64,000 nt of DNA from Listeria innocua (lineage in GTDB: Bacteria > Bacillota > Bacilli > Lactobacillales > Listeriaceae), in NCBI RefSeq assembly GCF_028596125.1, contig NZ_CP117229.1:666001-730000 (forward strand), in the 5' to 3' direction. Positions 8,724 to 17,414 of this stretch are shown here, piece by piece; within the stretch, counting starts at the first letter, position 1; each line of letters begins with the position of its first letter. Both the position numbers and the translations under genes were made by a program. The notes beneath the pieces were generated by a model, which saw only the letters and a list, made by a program, of their open reading frames with translations, ran no database searches and was not told where the DNA came from.

Positions 8724-10637
8724 ATGCGGCCGTTAATTTCGATTTGTATGATAGTCAAAAATGAAGCACATATTTTAAGACAAAGTTTAGCGTCTTTTAG
8801 AAAATTTACAGAAGAAATCATTATTGTAGATACAGGTTCCACTGACGACACCAAGGAAATCGCAAAAGAATTCACTGATTTTGTCTATGACTTTGAATGG
8901 ACAGGCAACTTTTCTGATGCAAGAAACTTTGCAGCTAAACATGCAACGGGAAAATGGATTTTAGCCATTGATGCAGACGAATGTTTAGAAGAAGAAAGTT
9001 ATCGCAAATTAGAAAAACAATTAAAATCACCAATCGAACCAATTCAAATGGCACAAATTATTAGTTTTACAGGGGAAAAAGGGCGAGTAACAACAACGAA
9101 CCAAATGGCGCGGGTTTATAAAAATGATGGGACGATTTGTTTCCGCGGCGTCATTCACGAACAACTAGAGGCAGTCGATAAACATGCGATTGAAGCAGGT
9201 CTTGCCGAAGTAAAAATTTATCATTATGGTTATATGTCTGAAATTGTTGAAAAACAAGACAAATCAGACCGTAATTTGCGCTTATTAGAAAAAGAAGTTA
9301 AAAATAATAAAAACAGCGGCTTTGTTCACTTTAATATTGGGCAGGAAATGAATCGGCTTGGAAATAAAAAAGAAGCTTTGAAAGAATTTTCGGAGGCCTT
9401 CCGTTTACGTGATAATAACCATTATATTTGGGCAAAACTAAGCGCCTATCACATTTCCGAACTACTTGAACAAGAAAAACGCTACGATGAAAGTTTGGCA
9501 ATTATTGAAGAAGCGAAAGTCATTTGGCCGAACGTACCAGAATTTCCACTGAAAAAAGCAAATATCTTATACGTTAATCACCAACTCGAGGATGCGAAAG
9601 AAATTTATAAAAGTTTGCTAGAAAATACTGCGATCGACTATCAACCAATTGTTTTATACGAAGCAACGAACTTTATGCCGCACAAAATGCTTGGAACGAT
9701 TTACTTAGAAGAAAAAGATTACACACGAGCAATGACTCATTTTTCCAAAGCATATGCAGAAAATAGTTCTGATTACGGCGTGATGTTCCAAATGATCATG
9801 TTACTTAGCAAATTCCATCAACCAAAAGAAATTTTCGCATTTATGGAACGTCATAACTTTATTTCTAGTACGGAAACAGGATTGCGGTTACTTTCGATGA
9901 CAACACAACAAGGATACGCAGAGTTATCTGAACTCATCGTTCAGTCGCTAACGGATGTTTACCCGCCAGTCGCAGAAGCTACCGAAGTGAAAATCGCGAC
10001 CATTCGTAACGTCTTCCCAGTAATTAGCGAATCGGCCATTTTATTCGGGATTAAAGAAGAATTAATTGACGCGGCTGACTTATGCTTGTGGCACTATGAA
10101 AATCCGCAATTACCAATCGAACGCGTCATGAAAAATAGTGATGTTGGAGAAATTTATGATTTTATCTTTGAAAACGGTCCGAAAATCAGCAAAAAACGTT
10201 ATTTATTTGTATTAGAACGAGCGATTGCGCTTGGAAAAGGCGAGTTTGCTGATTACTTGCTTGCACTTCGAAATGTCTACCATGATAGCATTAATAGCCA
10301 CATTGCTGACTTGTTCTTCCAATATGATTTTGCCGATATTGCGCTTGATTTTTACAATATCGTCGACGCAGATGAAGTGACTAAACAAGGCTATATTAAC
10401 CTAATCAATTATTTAGTAGATGCCGATGTACTGGATGAGGCGCTTGCGATTGCAGAACGAGGTATCGATAATTTTAGTACCGATTTCCGTTTCTACCTTT
10501 GGGCAATCAAAATTGATACCGAAAACCGCGCGAATCGTATTAGCGAAGCAATGGACGAATTCCCAAATAACCGCTATTTAGCAAAATTGTTAGATGAAGT
10601 TACGATGCTACAAGATACAGTTACAAACAATCGATAG
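8724..10637 (+). CDS. gmaR: GmaR: flagellin glycosyltransferase and MogR anti-repressor
   Basis: In L. monocytogenes GmaR binds and removes the repressor MogR at permissive temperature, and also adds GlcNAc to flagellin. The 637-residue protein begins with a GT-A family 2 domain: ISICMIVKNE near the N-terminus, VDTGSTDDT, and the metal-binding DADE at D83-E86. A long helical region follows, with tetratricopeptide-like repeats from about residue 200 that may bind MogR. It lies upstream of cheV and flaA. The assignment rests on domain order, length and locus position, all of which match the known gene. Confidence 0.93.
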   Translation: MRPLISICMIVKNEAHILRQSLASFRKFTEEIIIVDTGSTDDTKEIAKEFTDFVYDFEWTGNFSDARNFAAKHATGKWILAIDADECLEEESYRKLEKQLKSPIEPIQMAQIISFTGEKGRVTTTNQMARVYKNDGTICFRGVIHEQLEAVDKHAIEAGLAEVKIYHYGYMSEIVEKQDKSDRNLRLLEKEVKNNKNSGFVHFNIGQEMNRLGNKKEALKEFSEAFRLRDNNHYIWAKLSAYHISELLEQEKRYDESLAIIEEAKVIWPNVPEFPLKKANILYVNHQLEDAKEIYKSLLENTAIDYQPIVLYEATNFMPHKMLGTIYLEEKDYTRAMTHFSKAYAENSSDYGVMFQMIMLLSKFHQPKEIFAFMERHNFISSTETGLRLLSMTTQQGYAELSELIVQSLTDVYPPVAEATEVKIATIRNVFPVISESAILFGIKEELIDAADLCLWHYENPQLPIERVMKNSDVGEIYDFIFENGPKISKKRYLFVLERAIALGKGEFADYLLALRNVYHDSINSHIADLFFQYDFADIALDFYNIVDADEVTKQGYINLINYLVDADVLDEALAIAERGIDNFSTDFRFYLWAIKIDTENRANRISEAMDEFPNNRYLAKLLDEVTMLQDTVTNNR

Positions 10638-10649
10638 GAGGCCAGTAAT

Positions 10650-11558
10650 ATGACAGAAGAAAAAGGAATTTTACTACAAAGTGGAACAAATGAATTAGAA
10701 ATTGTTACTTTTACAGTTGGCGAAAATTTATTTTGTATTAACGTTTTAAAAGTGAAAGAGATTATTCATCCGCTAGAAGTGACGCCCGTACCAGATTCGA
10801 ATCCGGCAATTGAAGGCGTTTCCCAAGTTCGCGGCGAAATCATGCCAGTTGTCAATCTTGCGCGTGTGATGAAATTACCAGAAATCGAACCAGAAAATAC
10901 GAAATTCATTATCACAGAACTAAACCAAATGAAAATCGTTTTCCGTGTCGACGAGGTGCACCGTATTCAGCGCATTTCTTGGGAACAAATTGAAGAACCA
11001 GAGAAACTATCGATTGGCTTAGAAGAATTAGCTGTTGGAATCGTGAAGCTAGATGGTAATTTAGTACTCTTACTTGATTATGAAAAAATCATTTATGAAA
11101 TTAGCGGAAATGCTGATTTTGCCGTTACTGGTGAAGATCGTATTACTCGAAAAGTAAACCGCGAAGAGAAGACTATTTTCATTGCCGAGGATTCGCAAAT
11201 GCTACGTCAATTACTGGAAGATACACTTCATGAAGCTGGCTATACCAATCTGCAGTTCTTTGCTAATGGTCGTGAAGCACAAGAACATATTTTCAAATTA
11301 CTCAAAGAACAAAAAGAGCAAACGTTTGAAAATGTTAACTTATTAATTACAGACATCGAAATGCCACAAATGGACGGACACCATTTAACAAAAGTAATTA
11401 AAGAAGATGAAATTGGTCGTGAATTGCCAGTTGTTATTTTCTCTTCCCTAATTACAGAAGACCTGGAACATAAAGGTGCTGGGGTAGGTGCGGACGCGCA
11501 AGTAAGTAAACCAAATATTCATCAACTGATTAATATTTTGGATGAGCTCGTTTTATAA
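10650..11558 (+). CDS. cheV: Chemotaxis coupling protein CheV (CheW-REC fusion)
   Basis: CheV couples receptors to CheA and has a receiver domain for adaptation. The 302-residue protein has an N-terminal CheW-like domain (VTFTVGENLFCINVLKVKEI, then RGEIMPVVNLA). A C-terminal response-regulator domain carries acidic residues near AEDSQMLR, the phospho-aspartate D235 in LLITDIEMPQMDG, and the SKPN lysine. No cheW gene is present in the window, so CheV may be the main coupling protein. The SD is AGGAGG. A strong terminator follows at 11562. Confidence 0.96.
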   Translation: MTEEKGILLQSGTNELEIVTFTVGENLFCINVLKVKEIIHPLEVTPVPDSNPAIEGVSQVRGEIMPVVNLARVMKLPEIEPENTKFIITELNQMKIVFRVDEVHRIQRISWEQIEEPEKLSIGLEELAVGIVKLDGNLVLLLDYEKIIYEISGNADFAVTGEDRITRKVNREEKTIFIAEDSQMLRQLLEDTLHEAGYTNLQFFANGREAQEHIFKLLKEQKEQTFENVNLLITDIEMPQMDGHHLTKVIKEDEIGRELPVVIFSSLITEDLEHKGAGVGADAQVSKPNIHQLINILDELVL

Positions 11559-11561
11559 AAA

Positions 11562-11604
11562 GAAGTGTTTGGACAATTTTTCTGTTCAAACACTTCTTTA
11601 TTTT
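11562..11604 (+). terminator. Rho-independent terminator after cheV
   Basis: A 10-bp stem GAAGTGTTTG (11562-11571) pairs with CAAACACTTC (11587-11596), followed by a T-rich run. It separates the fliR-cheV unit from the flaA promoter. The first MogR-type box begins inside its T tract. Confidence 0.9.
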
Positions 11605-11739
11605 ATTTAAAAAAATAATTTATAAAAACAGAAAAACGTTGATATTAAGCCGAATTTCCATTTTTATATAAATAAAAACAACTTATTTTTACATTTTTAA
11701 CAAAAAACATTTGATTTTTTAAAAAAATGAAGATATAAT
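11601..11739 (+). promoter_or_regulatory. flaA promoter with three MogR-type boxes
   Basis: A sigma-A promoter is visible: TTGATT (11711-11716), 17-base spacer, TATAAT (11734-11739). TTTT-N5-AAAA boxes lie at 11601-11613, 11694-11706 (or one base later) and 11715-11727, the last overlapping the -35. MogR of L. monocytogenes is known to bind such boxes at flagellar promoters. The two proximal boxes are about 20 bp apart, on the same helix face. Confidence 0.82.
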
Positions 11740-11794
11740 AAAGCATATAGAGAAGAGAAGTCTTTTCTAAACCGAATGTAGGAGGGAAACACAA

Positions 11795-12658
11795 ATGAAA
11801 GTAAATACTAATATCATTAGCTTGAAAACACAAGAATATCTTCGTAAAAACAACGAAGGCATGACTCAAGCGCAAGAACGTTTAGCATCTGGTAAACGTA
11901 TTAACAGTTCTCTTGATGACGCTGCTGGTCTTGCAGTTGTTACTCGTATGAACGTTAAATCTACAGGCTTAGATGCAGCAAGCAAAAACTCATCCATGGG
12001 TATTGACTTGTTACAAACAGCGGATTCAGCTCTTAGCTCCATGAGTTCAATCTTGCAACGTATGCGTCAATTAGCAGTACAATCTTCTAACGGTTCATTC
12101 AGTGACGAAGATCGTAAACAATATACTGCTGAATTCGGTAGCTTGATCAAAGAACTTGATCACGTTGCAGACACTACTAACTACAACAACATCAAATTAC
12201 TAGATCAAACTGCTACAAATGCTGCTACTCAAGTAAGCATCCAAGCGTCTGATAAAGCTAATGACTTAATCAATATCGATCTTTTCAATGCGAAAGGTCT
12301 TTCTGCTGGAACAATCACTTTAGGTAGTGGTTCTACAGTTGCTGGTTATAGTGCATTATCTGTTGCTGATGCTGATTCTTCTCAAGAAGCAACTGAAGCT
12401 ATTGATGAATTAATCAATAACATCTCTAACGGTCGTGCGCTTCTAGGTGCTGGTATGAGTCGCCTTAGCTACAATGTATCTAACGTGAACAACCAATCCA
12501 TCGCAACTAAAGCATCTGCTTCCTCTATTGAAGATGCAGATATGGCTGCTGAAATGTCCGAAATGACTAAATACAAAATTCTTACACAAACATCTATCAG
12601 CATGCTTTCTCAAGCAAATCAAACACCGCAAATGTTAACTCAATTAATTAACAGCTAA
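11795..12658 (+). CDS. flaA: Flagellin FlaA
   Basis: FlaA is the single major filament subunit. The 287-residue product has the conserved D0/D1 ends: N-terminal RLASGKRINSSLDDAAGLAV, and a C-terminal region ending in coiled-coil-prone ISMLSQANQTPQMLTQLI. Between them is a short serine/threonine-rich variable core, where O-GlcNAc would be added by GmaR. The sequence is nearly the same as the L. monocytogenes FlaA that I recall. The SD is AGGAGGG, and the promoter and terminator make it a monocistronic unit. It has no introns, repeats or second flagellin copy nearby. Confidence 0.98.
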   Translation: MKVNTNIISLKTQEYLRKNNEGMTQAQERLASGKRINSSLDDAAGLAVVTRMNVKSTGLDAASKNSSMGIDLLQTADSALSSMSSILQRMRQLAVQSSNGSFSDEDRKQYTAEFGSLIKELDHVADTTNYNNIKLLDQTATNAATQVSIQASDKANDLINIDLFNAKGLSAGTITLGSGSTVAGYSALSVADADSSQEATEAIDELINNISNGRALLGAGMSRLSYNVSNVNNQSIATKASASSIEDADMAAEMSEMTKYKILTQTSISMLSQANQTPQMLTQLINS

Positions 12659-12698
12659 TAACATATCAAATTCATTTATCGAACATTGTTTACCCTTA

Positions 12699-12733
12699 GC
12701 CTCTCGTCACCCCGGACGAGAGGCTTTTCTTTT
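12699..12733 (+). terminator. Rho-independent terminator after flaA
   Basis: The stem GCCTCTCGTC (12699-12708) pairs with GACGAGAGGC (12715-12724) and is followed by TTTTCTTTT. Confidence 0.93.
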
Positions 12734-12808
12734 GTTTTATAAAAATATTTTCGGATTGAAATTATGGCCCAGAGCCAATGTTAAGCTAGTTAACTATTTT
12801 TTGAATAA

Positions 12809-12899
12809 TTTTATTATAAAAAACGGATATTTTTTAAGAAAAAGGTAGAAATTGTCTTATTTTTATTATAAAATGATATTATGCGATTTTTTTAAAAAA
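12809..12899 (+). promoter_or_regulatory. cheY-cheA promoter region with four MogR-type boxes
   Basis: TTTT-N5-AAAA matches occur at 12809-12821, 12830-12842, 12861-12873 and 12887-12899. A -10-like TATTAT is at 12877-12882, with a weak TTGTCT 19 bases upstream, so the core promoter is uncertain. Four boxes make this the most heavily decorated promoter of the window. Repression by MogR is inferred from the known L. monocytogenes system. Confidence 0.75.
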
Positions 12900-12932
12900 T
12901 ATTTATAGGTATAGGAATGGGAGTTGTATTTT

Positions 12933-13292
12933 ATGTTGAAGTTGTTGATTGTCGACGATGCAATGTTCATGCGTACGATGATTAAGAATATCGTGAAAGA
13001 TAGCGATTTTGAAGTAGTTGCAGAAGCGGAAAATGGACTGGAAGCAGTGAAAAAGTACGATGAAGTAAAACCGGATATTGTAACACTTGATATTACAATG
13101 CCAGAAATGGACGGCTTAGAAGCACTTGCACAAATTATGGCAAAAGATCCATCAGCAAAAGTTATTATGTGCTCAGCGATGGGCCAACAAGGCATGGTTG
13201 TTGATGCCATTAAAAAAGGTGCCAAAGACTTTATCGTAAAACCTTTCCAAGCGGACCGGGTTTTAGAGGCGTTAGAAAAAGCAGCTAAGTAG
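12933..13292 (+). CDS. cheY: Chemotaxis response regulator CheY
   Basis: CheY is a single-domain receiver that, when phosphorylated by CheA, binds the flagellar switch. It has acidic residues D8-D9, phospho-acceptor D53 in VTLDITMPEMDG, and the IVKPF lysine near the end. I prefer ATG 12933 (119 residues), spaced about ten bases from GGGAG. The TTG at 12924 is too close to that SD. cheA follows after 19 bases. Confidence 0.97.
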   Translation: MLKLLIVDDAMFMRTMIKNIVKDSDFEVVAEAENGLEAVKKYDEVKPDIVTLDITMPEMDGLEALAQIMAKDPSAKVIMCSAMGQQGMVVDAIKKGAKDFIVKPFQADRVLEALEKAAK

Positions 13293-13311
13293 AGAAATGG
13301 AGGTGGATAGC

Positions 13312-15168
13312 ATGACTACAAATATGTTAGACCTGTTTATAGAAGAAGCTTCAGAACATTTACAGGCGCTAAATGATAATCTGTTACAGCTTGAGAAAGA
13401 CCCGACGAACGGTCAGTTAGTAAGTGAAATTTTCCGTTCAGCACATACATTTAAAGGGATGTCCGCAACGATGGGCTTCCAACAGGTAGCTGATTTAACG
13501 CATGCAATGGAAAATGTACTAGATGAGGTACGCAATAATCGATTGGCTGTAACAGAACATTTGGTAGACATTATTTTTACATGTACATCTCATTTGGAAA
13601 CAATGGTTTCAGATATTCAGCACGGCGGGCAAGGTGCCGCGGATATTTCGAAAACCGTGGCTGACTTAGAGGCGCTTTTACATCCTGAACAAGAAACAGA
13701 TACAGCAGTTGAGAAAACGTACCGTATTGCCATTCAAATTGAAGAAGCAGCTATTTTGAAAGCAGTGCGGGCGGTAATGTGTTTAGAGCGACTTGCAGAA
13801 ATGGGGATTATTTCAGAAACAACGCCAGATAGAGAAGCGATTGAGCTAGAAGAATTTGAGCATTCGTTTGAAGTAGTCCTAGAGTCGGCGCAAACAAAAG
13901 AAGAAATCGAAGCGGTTATTCTAGATATATCTGAAATCGAAAAAGTGACAGTAACAGAAGAAGTGGAAGAAGTTCAGATTATTGAACCAATCAAAAAAGC
14001 CGCAAAACAAACAACCAAACGATTAGAAAATAAAACCATTCGTGTACAACTTGAAAAAATCGAAAAGCTAATGAACGTTTTTGAAGAAAGCGTCATTGAA
14101 CGGGCGAGAATTGATGAAATCGCAGAAAAAACGAATAACAAAGAATTGATGGAACACTTAGGACGATTCAGTTCCATCTCCAAAGAAATTCAAAACGGCT
14201 TACTAAATATGCGTATGGTGCCAGTGGACAGTGTGTTCAATCGCTTTCCAAAAATGGTGCGCACACTAGCCAAAGAATTAGGTAAGAAAATCGACTTAGT
14301 GATTGAAGGCGCGGATACAGAAGTCGACAAAATCGTCATTGATGAAATTGGCGACCCACTTGTTCACTTAATTCGTAATTCAGTAGACCACGGAGCTGAA
14401 ACAGTCGAAGTAAGACGTAAAAATGGAAAAAATGAAACCGCCACAATTAATCTAAAAGCTTTCCATAGTGGGAACAATGTCGTTATTGAGATTGCTGATG
14501 ACGGTGCGGGAATCAATAAACGCAAAGTGTTAGAAAAAGCAATTGCGAAAAATGTCGTTACAAGAGCAGAATCAACGAAAATGACGGACTCGGAAATTTT
14601 TGATTTATTATTTGATTCCGGTTTCAGTACCGCGGATCAAGTATCCGATCTTTCTGGCCGAGGCGTGGGACTAGATGTTGTCCGTAATACGATTCTCAAA
14701 ATCGGCGGAAAAATCAGCGTAGAATCAAGTGAAAATGCTGGTTCGACGTTCCGAATTGAGATTCCGCTGACATTATCAATCATCCAATCGATGCTCGTTG
14801 CAACCTCCGAACGTCGCTATGCTGTACCACTGGCAAATGTGGCAGAAGCTATCACGATTAATCCCGCGGACATTCAACACGTTCACGGCAAAGACTTAAT
14901 CAACTACCGCGAAACAATTATTGAAGTACTCGATTTAGGCGAATGCTTCCATGAAACACCTTTAACAGATACGGATGAATTACTATTACTCGTCGTGAAA
15001 AATGCCAAGCGAACTTTTGGACTTATTATTAAAGATATTATCGGTCAACGGGAAATCGTTTTAAAAACACTTGGCGGCTTTTTCAGCGAAAGTCAAATTG
15101 CCTTTTCTGGGGCAACGATTTTAGGTGATGGCCGTGTCGTATTAATTTTAAATTTAGAAACATTTTAA
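13312..15168 (+). CDS. cheA: Chemotaxis histidine kinase CheA
   Basis: CheA autophosphorylates and passes phosphate to CheY. ATG 13312, eight bases after GGAGGTGG, gives 618 residues; an in-frame ATG at 13297 lacks a spaced SD. The domains in order are an HPt domain with H45 in SAHTFKGMSA, a CheY-binding P2 region, the dimerisation helices, a histidine-kinase ATPase with HLIRNSVDHGAE, ADDGAGI and GRGVGLDVV, and a C-terminal CheW-like domain. No separate CheW is seen. Confidence 0.97.
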   Translation: MTTNMLDLFIEEASEHLQALNDNLLQLEKDPTNGQLVSEIFRSAHTFKGMSATMGFQQVADLTHAMENVLDEVRNNRLAVTEHLVDIIFTCTSHLETMVSDIQHGGQGAADISKTVADLEALLHPEQETDTAVEKTYRIAIQIEEAAILKAVRAVMCLERLAEMGIISETTPDREAIELEEFEHSFEVVLESAQTKEEIEAVILDISEIEKVTVTEEVEEVQIIEPIKKAAKQTTKRLENKTIRVQLEKIEKLMNVFEESVIERARIDEIAEKTNNKELMEHLGRFSSISKEIQNGLLNMRMVPVDSVFNRFPKMVRTLAKELGKKIDLVIEGADTEVDKIVIDEIGDPLVHLIRNSVDHGAETVEVRRKNGKNETATINLKAFHSGNNVVIEIADDGAGINKRKVLEKAIAKNVVTRAESTKMTDSEIFDLLFDSGFSTADQVSDLSGRGVGLDVVRNTILKIGGKISVESSENAGSTFRIEIPLTLSIIQSMLVATSERRYAVPLANVAEAITINPADIQHVHGKDLINYRETIIEVLDLGECFHETPLTDTDELLLLVVKNAKRTFGLIIKDIIGQREIVLKTLGGFFSESQIAFSGATILGDGRVVLILNLETF

Positions 15169-15177
15169 GGAGGGACC

Positions 15178-15480
15178 ATGATGGAACAAGTATTTCAAGT
15201 AGAACTTCCTGAATGGGAACCGAAAGAACCGAGCCAAGAAGGACGCGAAAAAGGCTCAATCCGCCAAGTAGACAATATTGGCGTTAACTTAATCGTCCGC
15301 CTTGGAAAAAAAGAAATGCCAGTAGGGGACATTGCCGAGTTAAGTATTGGCGATGTCCTCGAAGTGGAAAAGAAACCTGGCCACAAAGTCGAAATTTTCC
15401 TCGATGAAAAGAAAGTCGGCATCGGTGAAGCTATTTTGATGGACGAGAACTTCGGAATCGTTATTTCAGAAATCGACTAA
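15178..15480 (+). CDS. FliN-like SpoA-domain protein
   Basis: The 100-residue product is essentially one SpoA (FliN/FliM C-terminal) domain. It shows the pattern VNLIVRLGKKEMPVGDIAELSIGD followed by KVEIFLDEKKVGIGEA, ending in a beta strand. SpoA domains dimerise to build the flagellar C-ring. It lies nine bases after cheA behind AGGAGGG; ATG 15181 is an equally good start. It is one of four SpoA-domain genes in the locus. Whether it is the true FliN or an accessory C-ring component cannot be told from sequence. Confidence 0.88.
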   Translation: MMEQVFQVELPEWEPKEPSQEGREKGSIRQVDNIGVNLIVRLGKKEMPVGDIAELSIGDVLEVEKKPGHKVEIFLDEKKVGIGEAILMDENFGIVISEID

Positions 15481-15498
15481 AGAAAGAGGGCAAGTGAT

Positions 15499-15909
15499 TT
15501 GAAGCAAGAGGCTTACAACGCAGTGAAGATGAAAGTGGACCAAGAGAAAACGGCCATTTTAAAAGAATTGCAATTATTACTATCCAAACGGGAAAAAGTT
15601 ACAGAAAAATTAGCACACGAAAAAGAAGTCTATTACTCCAGAACGAAAAAAGAAAGACTCCAAGTGGCGGTATTAGCCGGAAGCATGCAACTTGATGCCT
15701 TTTCCCCGAGCCGCATTCAACAAATGGAGCGAGAAATTCACCAAATTAGCCAGTACATTAAAAGCAATGAACAAATCTTAGAAAAACTCGAGGAAAAAGG
15801 GAAACAGGCGAAAAAAATGTACGATGACACAAGAAAAAAATGGCAACAGCTTGAAAATAAAAAAGAAGAACAACTATTACGCGATTTGAAAATGGTGCTA
15901 TTAAAGTAA
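15499..15909 (+). CDS. FliJ-like coiled-coil protein
   Basis: This is a 136-residue, highly charged, almost entirely helical protein with long coiled-coil heptads (for example REIHQISQYIKSNEQILEKLEEKG). It lies just upstream of a FliK-like gene and flgD, the place FliJ occupies in Bacillus flagellar operons. The length and composition fit FliJ, the stalk-like chaperone-escort protein of the export ATPase. The start is TTG 15499 after AGAGGG. Sequence similarity to FliJ is low, so the call rests on structure class and order. Confidence 0.65.
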   Translation: MKQEAYNAVKMKVDQEKTAILKELQLLLSKREKVTEKLAHEKEVYYSRTKKERLQVAVLAGSMQLDAFSPSRIQQMEREIHQISQYIKSNEQILEKLEEKGKQAKKMYDDTRKKWQQLENKKEEQLLRDLKMVLLK

Positions 15910-15924
15910 AAGGGAGGAAAACTC

Positions 15925-16971
15925 ATGCTAATCCCAGATAATTTGCTACAACCACTTGTCGGAAAAAAAGAAATCGAACCAAAAGAAATGTTAGCAGAAG
16001 AATTAGTAGAATTACCTTTTATTTCACTTTTAATGGAAAATAGCCCTGCGCCGCTCTTAAAGGGAGAAGCGGGAAATGAAGAGCTAGCCACCATTCCATT
16101 AAAGGAAATCGCACCACCACTCGTTTCAGCAAAATTACTTGAAGGTGAGCCGGAGACCAAACTACCGGATGCGCCACTTGAGCTGAAAGAAGTTAAAGAC
16201 ACACTTGCGGCAATCGCCAAACAAGCAATTGAACAACCAAAAATAGAAAACGCCCCGCAAGCCGTGCAAACTCCAGTAACAAATACACCGAATGAACCCA
16301 CAAAAAATGCTACCAGAGAACAACAACCGCCACCAGAACTTATCATGCCCACAAAAGAATCACCTAAACTAGCAGAAAACGTGGCCAAAAACCAACCAGT
16401 CCTAGCCAAATTACCTCAAGAAAAAGAAGTCGTGCAACTTTTTAAAGCGAGCATTAAAGAACCGGTAACAGCAAAAGAAGAAGTCGCTGTCAAAAAGCCA
16501 GCTGAATCAAGTAATATTTGGCACGATACGGCAAAACAACTCACACCAGCTGCAAAAGTCGAAGTACCAGTAACGCTGAAACAACTCGATAAAACCATCA
16601 CCGACCAAATCGAACAGTTGCAAAAATTTCAAGTAAAGCAAAATAAAGCCTTTTTCGCGATTCAACCAGAGTCACTCGGAAAAGTCGAAGTTTTACTTAA
16701 AAAAATGCCCGATAAAATATTTGTACATATCGAATATCAGGAGCAAACAGCGAAACAAAAACTCGAACAGATGGCGCAAGATTTGCATAATCGCTTCCGA
16801 GATCGCGGTGTAGAAGTTGCCGTAACAATGACCGAAAAACAAGCGCCAAAAGAAAATGGTCAAGGGTCAGATGGACGACACCAAGGCGAATCTAAAAAAG
16901 AGAAAGAACGCGAAAATCCACATCAGGAAAGAGCTAAACAAGAAGCATTTGATTTAGAGGAGGAGACGTAA
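15925..16971 (+). CDS. FliK-like hook-length control protein
   Basis: The 348-residue protein has a long glutamate/proline/lysine-rich, probably disordered N-terminal region. A C-terminal Flg_hook domain is recognisable by IQPESLGKVEVLLKK, then VHIEYQEQTAKQKLEQMAQDL and a final charged tail. FliK measures hook length and triggers the FlhB switch. It lies directly before flgD and flgE, as in other Firmicutes. The N-terminal ruler region is not alignable by sight. Confidence 0.85.
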   Translation: MLIPDNLLQPLVGKKEIEPKEMLAEELVELPFISLLMENSPAPLLKGEAGNEELATIPLKEIAPPLVSAKLLEGEPETKLPDAPLELKEVKDTLAAIAKQAIEQPKIENAPQAVQTPVTNTPNEPTKNATREQQPPPELIMPTKESPKLAENVAKNQPVLAKLPQEKEVVQLFKASIKEPVTAKEEVAVKKPAESSNIWHDTAKQLTPAAKVEVPVTLKQLDKTITDQIEQLQKFQVKQNKAFFAIQPESLGKVEVLLKKMPDKIFVHIEYQEQTAKQKLEQMAQDLHNRFRDRGVEVAVTMTEKQAPKENGQGSDGRHQGESKKEKERENPHQERAKQEAFDLEEET

Positions 16972-16972
16972 T

Positions 16973-17395
16973 TTGGACGGAATTAGTAGTTTATCAGGGG
17001 CGAGTCAGGATACAAACAATGCAGTAACATCTAGCGTATCAAAAACCCTTGGCAAAGATGACTTCATGAAACTATTTTTAACAAGTTTACAATACCAAGA
17101 CCCATCGAGCCCGCTTGATACGAATGAAATGATGTCACAAATGGCGCAACTTTCCTTAATGGAACAAGTTGCCAATATGACCACTGCCGTAGATAAGCTA
17201 TCTGAACAAGCACAAAACTCCGCCTTACAATCCGCGGTTAATTTCATCGGTAAAGATATAAAAGGAGTTTCACTAAACGGCGAAGTAATTAGCGGCCAAG
17301 TCGAAAGCGTTCAACAAACGACAAACGGCGTCATGCTGAAAATAAAAGACCAAGATAGCCTCGTGCCAATGACTTATGTAACAGAAATTAATTAA
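16973..17395 (+). CDS. flgD: Hook assembly scaffold FlgD
   Basis: FlgD caps the growing hook and is required for FlgE assembly. The 140-residue product contains the conserved N-terminal core: LGKDDFMKLFLTSLQYQDPSSPLDTNEMMSQ is visible in parts, followed by AQLSLMEQ. It lacks the C-terminal Tudor/Fn-like domain of enterobacterial FlgD but is the usual length for Bacillus-type FlgD. The start is TTG 16973 after GGAGGAG, one base after the FliK-like stop. Confidence 0.94.
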   Translation: MDGISSLSGASQDTNNAVTSSVSKTLGKDDFMKLFLTSLQYQDPSSPLDTNEMMSQMAQLSLMEQVANMTTAVDKLSEQAQNSALQSAVNFIGKDIKGVSLNGEVISGQVESVQQTTNGVMLKIKDQDSLVPMTYVTEIN

Positions 17396-17414
17396 AAATT
17401 TGGGAGTGTGAATT

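Noticed and set aside
11671-11690. AT-rich stretch near flaA resembling another MogR box (TTTTATATAAATAAAA)
   Set aside because: Does not satisfy TTTT-N5-AAAA exactly; spacing is off, so it was not counted.
15738-16409. 223-residue open frame on the minus strand opposite the FliJ/FliK-like genes
   Set aside because: Serine/phenylalanine-rich translation typical of antisense to glutamate/lysine-rich coding sequence; no SD and no recognisable domain.
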